A stretch of 6,426 nt of DNA from Collinsella sp. (GTDB taxonomy: Bacteria > Actinomycetota > Coriobacteriia > Coriobacteriales > Coriobacteriaceae). This document shows positions 1 through 5,194 of the stretch, piece after piece; the stretch's first letter is position 1; each line of letters begins with the position of its first letter. A program made the position numbers and the translations under genes. Under the pieces are notes generated by a model. The model ran no database searches and was not told the DNA's origin. It worked only from the letters and a program-made list of their open reading frames with translations. The DNA lies in NCBI GenBank assembly GCA_019419625.1, contig DXZO01000044.1:1-6426 (forward strand), written 5' to 3'.

Positions 1-83
1 AAGTAGGCGAGGGGCGGGAGAGCGGCGGCTTGTGCGATGGGCGCGGCGTGGCTGCGCGTTTGGCCGGCGGCGTCTGGACGCAT
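1..83 (-). CDS. Possible N-terminus of an unidentified protein, cut by the window edge
   Basis: On the minus strand an ATG at 81-83 opens a frame with no stop through the left edge, about 27 codons starting MRPDAAGQTRSHAAP. It begins 15 bases after the stop of the WecA-family gene, so it could be the next gene of the same transcript. Support is weak. In DNA this GC-rich a short open frame is common by chance, the peptide shows no domain, and the only Shine-Dalgarno-like bases (AGGG, or GAGG touching the ATG) are badly spaced. In mycobacteria the WecA homologue (Rv1302) is followed by a small membrane protein and the ATP synthase genes. A similar order here is only speculation. Confidence 0.25.
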   Translation of the reverse strand, partial: MRPDAAGQTRSHAAPIAQAAALPPLAY

Positions 84-98
84 CCTCGGCAGCTTACC

Positions 99-1316
99 CT
101 AGCGCCTGTGGTGGCGCTCCTCCTTGCGTTCTTCTGCTGCCTGCTCCTCCTGCTTAAAGGCGGGGTCGTCGGGGGTGACGAGCTCGTCCTCGTGCGTGCG
201 CTTGTTGTAATGGTGGCGTAGCACGGGCTCAAACAGATGTAGATGCTTGGCAAAGGCCGCCGAGCCAATGGCGAGCACGGTAAAGATGAGCACGCGCATG
301 GGCACCTCGACCTGGTTGATCGCGGCGGCGCCGGCCGAAAGCATAATGCACCAGGCATAGATGAGCAGCACAGCCTGCTTTTGGTTGTAGCCCTCTTGGA
401 TCAGGCGGTGGTGGATGTGGCCCTTGTCGGCCTGCCCGATGCTAATGTGGGCGCGCTTGCGGCGCACGATGGCGCTAAACGTGTCGATGATGGGCACGCC
501 GGCAACGATGAGCGGGATGATAAGCGAGGTGAGCGCGGCGGTGCGGCTCACGTTGAGTAGCGAGATGGAGCCCAGCGCAAAGCCCAGAAGCAGCGACCCC
601 GAGTCGCCCAAGAAGATGCTTGCGGGGTTGAAGTTGTAGCGCAAAAAGGCCAGACAGGCGCCAAAGAGCGCAATGGAGAGCGCGGCGGCGTCGATGCGGC
701 CCGAGAGAACGGCCATCGAAAACATGGTGAACGACGCGATGCCGCAGATGCCCGTGGCTAAGCCGTCGAGGCCGTCGATGAGGTTAATGATGTTGGTGAA
801 TGCCACCAGATAGATCACGGTGATGGGGTAGGCGAGCCATCCGAGCATGATTTCGCCGGGGGCAAACGGGTTGACGATGACGCCGATGCGCAGGCCACCC
901 ACGCAGGCGATGAGCGCAGCGAGGACCTGTCCGGCCAGCTTTTGCTTGGGCTTGAGCTGGATGACGTCGTCGATAGCGCCGGTCGCAAAGATGACGGTAA
1001 AGGAGAGCGCCAGCATGGGATAGCTAATGTGAAGGCGCGGGTGCGGCACCAGGACGGGCGGCCAGCCTAGGTGCCAGGTGCCTAGGATTTGCACAATGCA
1101 GGCAACGACCAGGCCCAAAAACACCGCCGTTCCGCCCAAACGCGGGATGGGCTTGGTGTTGATGCGGCGCTTGGAAGGATAGTCGACGGCGTCGAGCTTA
1201 ATTGCCAAGCGCTTGACCAGGGGCACCATGAGGAAGGTCGTGATAAAGGCCGCCGCTGCCACGCATAGGTACGGAATGTAGCTCGGGGATGAAGCCATGA
1301 ATCTAAAAACCGCCAA
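99..1316 (-). CDS. wecA: WecA/TagO-type polyprenyl-phosphate N-acetylhexosamine-1-phosphate transferase
   Basis: Integral membrane enzyme of the MraY/WecA family. It moves a sugar-1-phosphate, usually GlcNAc-1-P, from its UDP donor to undecaprenyl phosphate, the first committed step of a wall teichoic acid or other envelope glycan. The 405-residue frame has about eleven hydrophobic segments, as is usual for the family. Family motifs are visible in order: the PIPRLGG loop (57-62), the Mg-binding Asp pair (116-117), NLIDGLDGLA (178-187), GDSGS (237-241) and the cytoplasmic HIHHRL loop (300-305). The HIHHRL loop points to the WecA/TagO branch rather than MraY of peptidoglycan synthesis. The C-terminus (about 371-405) is a charged Glu/Arg/His-rich cytoplasmic tail. 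The start is uncertain: TTG at 1316 gives 405 residues and ATG at 1298 gives 399. Neither has a convincing Shine-Dalgarno sequence, and ATG 1298 keeps all motifs. The acceptor glycan cannot be told from sequence. Confidence 0.93.
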   Translation of the reverse strand: MAVFRFMASSPSYIPYLCVAAAAFITTFLMVPLVKRLAIKLDAVDYPSKRRINTKPIPRLGGTAVFLGLVVACIVQILGTWHLGWPPVLVPHPRLHISYPMLALSFTVIFATGAIDDVIQLKPKQKLAGQVLAALIACVGGLRIGVIVNPFAPGEIMLGWLAYPITVIYLVAFTNIINLIDGLDGLATGICGIASFTMFSMAVLSGRIDAAALSIALFGACLAFLRYNFNPASIFLGDSGSLLLGFALGSISLLNVSRTAALTSLIIPLIVAGVPIIDTFSAIVRRKRAHISIGQADKGHIHHRLIQEGYNQKQAVLLIYAWCIMLSAGAAAINQVEVPMRVLIFTVLAIGSAAFAKHLHLFEPVLRHHYNKRTHEDELVTPDDPAFKQEEQAAEERKEERHHRR

Positions 1317-1529
1317 GCGTCGAAGGAAAAGGTCAGAAGAACGCCATGCGCAAAGGGCATAGCCGAACCATGATACTCGACCAAGGGGGGTGCATGGAAT
1401 TGCGCGCAGCGATAATCACGCGCTTACCAGATATTAGGGTATTGTCGATGGATTGTTGGGATGCCGGTGGGGATCCATATGGACTGTAATGGCGATTTTC
1501 GGCAAAAGAAAACCACCCCCCACGTTACG

Positions 1530-1557
1530 AAAATGAACCCACCTAAAACAGGTGGGT
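1530..1557 (-). terminator. Leftward intrinsic terminator-like hairpin
   Basis: An 8-bp stem (1537-1544 with 1550-1557, CCCACCT/AGGTGGG plus one T-A pair) closes a five-base loop. On the minus strand it is followed by TTCATTTT, a broken T tract. On the plus strand no T tract follows. No protein gene ends just upstream of it on the minus strand, which suggests that it ends a non-coding transcript or acts as an attenuator. Confidence 0.5.
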
Positions 1558-1675
1558 GCCCTCATCGACTGTTCCAGCGTCCTTAACAACGAAGGATACC
1601 TGTACTAGGTACGACTGTGTGGGCTCCCTAAATAAACGCGACGGTTCACCCAGTTGCTCCGCGGGGGGCGGAATA
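1530..1675 (-). ncRNA. Candidate structured small RNA of unknown class
   Basis: Several helices lie side by side: TCCGC/GCGGA around a five-base single-nucleotide loop (1658-1672), TACCT/AGGTA (1597-1611), TCCTT/AAGGA (1580-1596), and a GCCC/GGGC helix (1558-1561 with 1621-1624) that can enclose the last two. Directly after these, in the minus direction, comes an 8-bp GC-rich stem (1537-1557) followed by TTCATTTT, which looks like an intrinsic terminator. This sets the strand, because the other direction has no T tract. A TATGAT -10-like box lies at about 1682-1687 on the minus strand, with only a poor -35. The resulting RNA would be roughly 140-160 bases, within the range of 6S-like or regulatory RNAs. 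I do not recognise the conserved core of 6S, tmRNA, RNase P, SRP RNA or any riboswitch I know. It could also be a leader of the distant WecA-family gene. Confidence 0.35.
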
Positions 1676-1680
1676 CCTAC

Positions 1681-1704
1681 ATCATAAAGCGGCACTTTAT
1701 CGAT
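1681..1704. repeat. Short imperfect palindrome upstream of the radical-SAM promoter
   Basis: ATCATAAAG (1681-1689) and CTTTAT-C-GAT (1695-1704) can form a 9-bp stem with one bulged C and a five-base loop. It sits seven bases before the TTGACA box at 1712, and on the minus strand it overlaps the possible -10 box of the candidate small RNA. A role as operator for either divergent promoter is possible but unproven. Confidence 0.3.
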
Positions 1705-1711
1705 TCCAGTC

Positions 1712-1740
1712 TTGACATTACAAAAATCGTGTCGGACGAT
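1712..1740 (+). promoter_or_regulatory. Probable promoter of the radical-SAM gene
   Basis: A perfect -35 consensus TTGACA lies at 1712-1717. Seventeen bases later comes GACGAT (1735-1740), a weak -10 match keeping the conserved A at position 2 and T at position 6. The predicted start near 1747 would give a leader of about 75 bases holding an ACGGC/GCCGT stem (1742-1746 with 1760-1764). No other -35 of this quality lies between it and the gene. Confidence 0.45.
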
Positions 1741-1823
1741 TACGGCGCCTTGGGCTCGAGCCGTCTGTGCGGTTGGTCCCTTTACGTTTGAGCTGCTGAA
1801 TCGTTGTTTTGGAGCATGTTTTT

Positions 1824-2768
1824 ATGCCGACGCCGTTGACCGAACTTTTTTCGCCCGCCTGCCATTTGTGTCCGCGTCGTTGCGGTGCGGTGCGCGACGA
1901 GGGTGCGCACGGCGTATGCGGTGCCGATGACACGCTCAAGGTGGCCCGCGCGGCGCTTCATATGTGGGAGGAGCCGCCTATCTCGGGCGAGGCCGGTTCG
2001 GGCACGATCTTCTTTAGCGGCTGCTCGCTCAAATGTATCTATTGTCAAAACCACGAGATCTCGACGGGCAATTTTGGGCTTCAGATTTCGCCCGAGCGCC
2101 TGGTCGAGATTATGCTGGAGCTGCAGGACCAAGGTGCCAATAACATCAATCTGGTGACGGCGACGCATTATGCTCACCTGCTGCCGGCCGCGATTGCCGC
2201 AGCTCGGGAGCGCGGACTGGTCATTCCAATCGTCTACAACACGAGCGGTTATGAGCGCGCGAGTGCCGTGGCGGCGCTCGGCGATTTGGTCGACGTGTGG
2301 CTTACCGACTTTAAGTATGCCAATGCGGCGCTTGCGCAGTCACTCTCTCATATTAAGGACTACCCGCGCGTGGCTGTGTCGGGTCTGGCCCAGATGGCGC
2401 GCGAGATTGAGCGCCGCGGGGGAGAGCTGGTAGACGGGGACGGGCTCATGAAGTGCGGCATAATCGTGCGTCATCTGGTGCTGCCGGGGCATGCGGACGA
2501 TTCGTGCCGCGTGTTGGACCTGGTGTGGCAGACGGTGGGCGACGTGCCGATCTCGGTCATGAACCAGTACACGCCCAATGCCCTCATGCGCGAACAAGGC
2601 GGCGACCTGGCGCGCGCCGTGACGCGCGAGGAGTACGAGCAGGTGCTCGACCATGCCGACGACCTGGGCTTTACGACGATGTTTTGGCAAGAAGGCGGCG
2701 CGGTAGACGAGAGCTTTACCCCGGCGTTCGATACCACCGGTGTTCTTACTAGTGCTCAAACCAGCTAA
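1824..2768 (+). CDS. Radical-SAM protein of the PflX type (pyruvate formate-lyase activase homologue)
   Basis: This 314-residue protein belongs to the radical-SAM group related to pyruvate formate-lyase activating enzymes, known as PflX (COG1313). The cluster-binding motif CSLKCIYC (Cys67, Cys71, Cys74) follows a GSGTIFFSG lead-in typical of this group and should hold a [4Fe-4S] cluster that cleaves S-adenosylmethionine. Ahead of it, CHLCPRRC plus VCG give four more cysteines (13, 16, 20, 32), also typical of the group and possibly a second metal site. Other family stretches are NINLVTATHY (107-116), VYNTSGYE (137-144), DFKYA (162-166) and RHLVLPG (216-222). The substrate is not established for this family, and no glycyl-radical enzyme is adjacent. 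ATG 1824 is chosen because TTGGAG (1809-1814) is a good ribosome site nine bases before it. An upstream in-frame TTG at 1809 would overlap that site. It appears to be transcribed alone. Confidence 0.9.
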   Translation: MPTPLTELFSPACHLCPRRCGAVRDEGAHGVCGADDTLKVARAALHMWEEPPISGEAGSGTIFFSGCSLKCIYCQNHEISTGNFGLQISPERLVEIMLELQDQGANNINLVTATHYAHLLPAAIAAARERGLVIPIVYNTSGYERASAVAALGDLVDVWLTDFKYANAALAQSLSHIKDYPRVAVSGLAQMAREIERRGGELVDGDGLMKCGIIVRHLVLPGHADDSCRVLDLVWQTVGDVPISVMNQYTPNALMREQGGDLARAVTREEYEQVLDHADDLGFTTMFWQEGGAVDESFTPAFDTTGVLTSAQTS

Positions 2769-2770
2769 TC

Positions 2771-2786
2771 TGGGACGAGGCTCTTT
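2771..2786 (+). repeat. Partial extra copy of the inverted-repeat arm
   Basis: The 16 bases at 2771-2786 match 2799-2814 at 14 positions, 28 bases apart. The second segment is part of the left arm of the long inverted repeat, so this is a decayed or truncated third copy lying right after the radical-SAM stop codon. Confidence 0.5.
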
Positions 2787-2790
2787 GAGT

Positions 2791-2894
2791 AGTCTTTTTG
2801 GGACGGGGCTGTTTTAGCTACCCCTGCCGCTGTTCGACCAAACCGTTCGCGTTGTCTGTCGGGGTAGCTAAAACAGCCGCGTCCCAAAAAGACT
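2791..2894. repeat. Long near-perfect inverted repeat, 34-bp arms
   Basis: The arm at 2791-2824 (AGTCTTTTTGGGACG then GGGCTGTTTTAGCTACCCC) is the reverse complement of 2861-2894 at 33 of 34 positions, the one exception being a G facing a G. The 36-base centre (2825-2860) has no open frame of note. It is not a normal terminator: the T tract lies inside the base of the 5' arm and the 3' arm ends in A-rich then G-rich sequence, identically in both directions. The size and symmetry fit a non-coding palindromic repeat or miniature inverted-repeat element. It lies between the radical-SAM gene and the tRNA promoter, ending 12 bases before the -35 box. A transcript from the left would fold it into a very stable hairpin that could protect the 3' end of the mRNA. 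Confidence 0.85.
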
Positions 2895-2906
2895 GGGTAT
2901 TGGGCG

Positions 2907-2934
2907 TTGACAGTTGGCGAGCCGTAGGTAAAAT
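2907..2934 (+). promoter_or_regulatory. Promoter of tRNA-Ala
   Basis: TTGACA (2907-2912) and TAAAAT (2929-2934) are separated by 16 bases, a near-consensus housekeeping sigma promoter. Transcription would start near 2941, about seven bases before the mature tRNA 5' end. This is the strongest promoter-like signal in the window, as expected for a stable RNA gene. Confidence 0.8.
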
Positions 2935-2947
2935 ATCAACTTGTCCT

Positions 2948-3020
2948 GGGGACGTAGCTCAGTTGGGAGAGCGCTGCCGTCGCATGGCAGAGGCCGAGGG
3001 TTCGACTCCCTTCGTCTCCA
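2948..3020 (+). tRNA. tRNA-Ala (anticodon CGC)
   Basis: A full cloverleaf folds: acceptor GGGGACG (2948-2954) with CGTCTCC (3013-3019), D stem GCTC/GAGC (2957-2960, 2969-2972), anticodon stem CTGCC/GGCAG (2974-2978, 2986-2990) and T stem GAGGG/CCCTT (2996-3000, 3008-3012) with TTCGACT loop. The anticodon at 2981-2983 is CGC, which reads GCG (Ala). The third acceptor pair is G:U (G2950 with T3017), the classic alanine identity element, and the discriminator base is A (3020). The 3' CCA is not encoded, since CCC follows, so it must be added after processing. The anticodon loop is GTCGCAT, giving an uncommon G32-U38 pair. GCG codons are common in the neighbouring genes, which fits the need for this species. 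Confidence 0.96.
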
Positions 3021-3034
3021 CCCTTGGATTTGAT

Positions 3035-3066
3035 AAGCCGCTGACATTGTGTCGGCGGCTTTTTTT
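3035..3066 (+). terminator. Intrinsic terminator after tRNA-Ala
   Basis: AGCCGCTGAC (3036-3045) pairs with GTCGGCGGCT (3051-3060) through ten pairs including one G:U, around a five-base loop. A run of seven T follows (3060-3066). It should end the tRNA transcript. It stands only four A bases before the ribosome site of the next gene, so transcripts covering that gene either read through it or start within or close to it. Confidence 0.9.
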
Positions 3067-3084
3067 AAAAGAAAGGGCTGTACC

Positions 3085-3525
3085 ATGGCCAAGCTTGAGT
3101 CCCAACCACTGTCTGCCGAGGAACGCGCCGAGTTGGAAGAGCTCCGCGCCGAGAAAGCTCGTCGCGAGGCCCAGGAAGAGGCACGCCGCGAGCGTGAGGA
3201 GCTGGCCGCCCTGCGTGCCGAGCGTGCGAAGGCCGAGGAGGCCGCCGCGAACGTCGCCCCCGCGCCCAAGCCCGCCGCCGCGAAGCCCTCGCCCACCGCA
3301 CCTAAACCTCAGCCTAAAAAGGTCGCTCGTTCCAAGTCCGTCGAGCCCAAGCCGAGCCGTGACGAGATGACCTTTGCCCAGCGCATGGTTACCTCCAAGG
3401 AGCCTACGGGCGAGAACGAGATCCCTGGCATGGCGCCGGCTCAAAAAATCATTATTGTCCTTGCCCTCATCGCGTTTGTCATCTTTATGGGCTACACGAT
3501 CCTGACCAGCATGGGCCTGCTCTAG
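3085..3525 (+). CDS. Small coiled-coil protein with one C-terminal membrane helix, function unknown
   Basis: This 146-residue protein matches no family I recognise. Residues about 11-54 are almost all Glu, Arg, Ala and Leu in a heptad-like pattern and should form a charged coiled coil. Residues about 55-90 are a Pro/Ala/Lys-rich linker that is probably disordered. Residues 122-144 (KIIIVLALIAFVIFMG region) form one membrane helix reaching almost to the C-terminus, with no signal peptide at the front. The likely form is tail-anchored, with the coiled coil in the cytoplasm. ATG 3085 is chosen because GAAAGGG (3071-3077) stands seven bases before it. A longer in-frame reading from GTG 3049 would start inside the terminator stem. 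The gene lies 84 bases before pncB with no terminator between, so the two may share a transcript. A scaffold or envelope role is only a guess. Confidence 0.85.
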   Translation: MAKLESQPLSAEERAELEELRAEKARREAQEEARREREELAALRAERAKAEEAAANVAPAPKPAAAKPSPTAPKPQPKKVARSKSVEPKPSRDEMTFAQRMVTSKEPTGENEIPGMAPAQKIIIVLALIAFVIFMGYTILTSMGLL

Positions 3526-3609
3526 CCCATTCGCGCTGGGTGCCATGCCCGAACACTCTGCCCTTTTCCAACCCTCAACCTCTGCACAACGCATCCGAAA
3601 GGTCGCCCC

Positions 3610-5115
3610 ATGGCTTTGACCGACATCTCGCATCCCACCGACATTGCAATGCTCACCGATCTGTACGAGCTCACTATGGCCCAGGGCCTGTGGGAGAGCG
3701 GCAAGGCCAATGAGCAGGGTTGTTTTACCGCGTTTTACCGTGACCATCCCTTTGGCAGCGCCTATGCCGTCATGTGCGGCACCGCCGAGCTGCCCGAGCT
3801 TGTCGAGAACCTGCGCTTTACGCCCGAGGATATCGACTACCTCGCCTCACTCCAGGCCCCGGCCGGCGGCGCGATGTTCAAGCCTGCATTCCTCGACTAC
3901 CTGCGCGATTTTCGTGCGCATGTAAACATCGACGCCGTCCCCGAGGGCGAGCTCGTCTTTCCGCGCGAACCCATGGTGCGCGTCACCGGCCCCGCGCTTG
4001 AATGCCAGCTGCTCGAGACGGCGCTGCTCAACATTGTCGGCTTCCAGACGCTTGTCGCCACCAAGACGGCGCGCGTGGTGCTGGCGGCGGACGGCCGTCC
4101 CGTTGCCGAGTTTGGCCTGCGCCGCGCCCAGGGTCCCGATGGCGGGCTGGCCGTCGCGCGCGCGAGCTACGTTGCCGGCTGCTCCTCTACGTCCAATGTG
4201 CTCGCCGGCCGCCGCTACGGTATTCCCGTCTTTGGCACGCATGCGCACAGCTGGGTGATGAGCTTCGATTCCGAGCTCGAGGCCTTCCGCGCCTTTGCCA
4301 AGTCGAGCCCCAAGAACTGTACGCTGCTCATCGACACCTATGACGTGCGCGAGGGCTGTGAACATGCCATTACGGTTGCCAAGGAGATGGAAGCGGTGGG
4401 CGAGCGCCTGTCGGCCATTCGCATCGACTCCGGCGACCTCGCCAAGCTCTCAAAGTATGTGCGCGGCCGTTTTGATGCCGAGGGCCTGCCCTATGTGGGG
4501 ATCTCGGTTTCTAACGATTTGGATGAGTACACGATTCAGTCCCTGCTCGACCAGGGCGCGCCCATCGACAGCTTTGGCGTGGGCACCAAACTCGCGACCT
4601 GCTACGATCAGCCTGCGCTGGGCGGCGTGTACAAGCTTTCGGCCCGTCGTGCGAGCGACGCGGAGCCGTGGACGCCGGTGGTGAAGCTTTCCGAGCAGCC
4701 CTACAAGCGCACGATCCCCGGCGTGCAGCGCGTACGACGCTATTACGACGGCTTTGGCGGCCCGGTTTGCGACATGATTTATGACGAGGACCATCTGGCA
4801 GGGGAGGGCGCCGCGCGCGGCAATACCCTTGTGGCCGTGAACGATGCCGCCCTGGTGACCGACGTGTCCGAACTTGAGTATCGCGAGCTGCTGGTGCCGA
4901 TCGTGCGCGATGGCAGTGCGGTGGCTCCGCGTGAGAGCATCCAGGACGCGCGCGAGCGCTGTGCTTGGGCGCTCGACCATCTGGACGCAGCTTTCAAGCG
5001 CTTCCTGTACCCGCAGACCTATGTGGTGGGTATGGAGCAGGGCCTGGCTCAGGTGCGCGACGAGCTCGTGCGCAAGAACATGGCCGCGGCCTCTGCCTTT
5101 CCCTGGGCTCACTAA
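3610..5115 (+). CDS. pncB: Nicotinate phosphoribosyltransferase
   Basis: Cytoplasmic enzyme of the Preiss-Handler NAD salvage route. It joins nicotinate to phosphoribosyl pyrophosphate, with ATP hydrolysis, to give nicotinate mononucleotide. At 501 residues it has the usual length. The family N-terminal stretch LTDLYELTMAQGLW (15-28) is clear, as are FYRDHPFGSAYAV (42-54), ETALLNIVGFQTL (136-148), FGLRRAQGPDGG (168-179), FGTHAHSW (208-215, bearing the histidine region phosphorylated in this family), RIDSGDL (271-277) and FGVGTKL (322-328). ATG 3610 has GAAAGG (3597-3602) seven bases before it. It follows the small membrane-protein gene and precedes proB by 79 bases, all on the same strand, so a shared transcript is likely. 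No promoter is evident in the 84-base gap upstream. Confidence 0.97.
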   Translation: MALTDISHPTDIAMLTDLYELTMAQGLWESGKANEQGCFTAFYRDHPFGSAYAVMCGTAELPELVENLRFTPEDIDYLASLQAPAGGAMFKPAFLDYLRDFRAHVNIDAVPEGELVFPREPMVRVTGPALECQLLETALLNIVGFQTLVATKTARVVLAADGRPVAEFGLRRAQGPDGGLAVARASYVAGCSSTSNVLAGRRYGIPVFGTHAHSWVMSFDSELEAFRAFAKSSPKNCTLLIDTYDVREGCEHAITVAKEMEAVGERLSAIRIDSGDLAKLSKYVRGRFDAEGLPYVGISVSNDLDEYTIQSLLDQGAPIDSFGVGTKLATCYDQPALGGVYKLSARRASDAEPWTPVVKLSEQPYKRTIPGVQRVRRYYDGFGGPVCDMIYDEDHLAGEGAARGNTLVAVNDAALVTDVSELEYRELLVPIVRDGSAVAPRESIQDARERCAWALDHLDAAFKRFLYPQTYVVGMEQGLAQVRDELVRKNMAAASAFPWAH

Positions 5116-5194
5116 TTCCTTGGGCGGTAGGGGCGAGTCACGCTTCCCTGGCCGCCGGCTCGGCCGTTCGCTGAACAGTTGATTGGTTTGACGT

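Larger units (their letters stand above)
1317..1823. other. Divergent intergenic region, about 500 bases, with no protein gene
   Basis: This gap separates the leftward WecA-family gene from the rightward radical-SAM gene. Short open frames in it are overlaps of the neighbours or lack ribosome sites and domain character. Composition is visibly more AT-rich than the flanking genes. It contains a perfect palindrome TCCATATGGA (1474-1483), a cluster of hairpins ending in a leftward terminator-like stem (1530-1672, listed separately), a hairpin at 1681-1704, a TTGACA box (1712-1717) and a further palindrome GGCTCGAGCC (1753-1762) in the presumed leader of the radical-SAM gene. No clear promoter for the WecA-family gene could be picked out. 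A TAATAT-like -10 lies near 1430 on the minus strand but has no matching -35. Confidence 0.7.

Noticed and set aside
1530..1720. 6S RNA, tmRNA, RNase P RNA, SRP RNA or a known riboswitch
   Set aside because: None of the conserved core sequences I know for these could be found on either strand; CTCCGCGG at 1657-1664 resembles part of enterobacterial 6S RNA, but the rest does not follow.
1812..1823. TTG start at 1809 for the radical-SAM protein
   Set aside because: The TTG lies inside the TTGGAG ribosome site that is properly spaced for ATG 1824, and the five extra residues add no family sequence.
2791..2894. Inverted repeat as the terminator of the radical-SAM gene
   Set aside because: The stem is far longer than normal, the loop is 36 bases, and no T tract follows the 3' arm in either direction. 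It may still stabilise the mRNA end.
2868..3296. 142-codon minus-strand frame containing RRESNPRPLPCDGSALPTEL
   Set aside because: That peptide is the well-known artefact of translating the antisense of a tRNA gene; the frame also runs opposite the real small gene and through the tRNA terminator.
2798..3370. 190-codon plus-strand frame
   Set aside because: It starts in the inverted repeat, reads through the tRNA and terminator, and continues out of frame in the small gene as Pro/Ser/Arg-rich nonsense.
2959..3747. 262-codon minus-strand frame
   Set aside because: It crosses the tRNA, the terminator, the small membrane-protein gene and the start of pncB; low-complexity Gly/Arg/Leu composition and an antisense-tRNA N-terminus mark it as a shadow.
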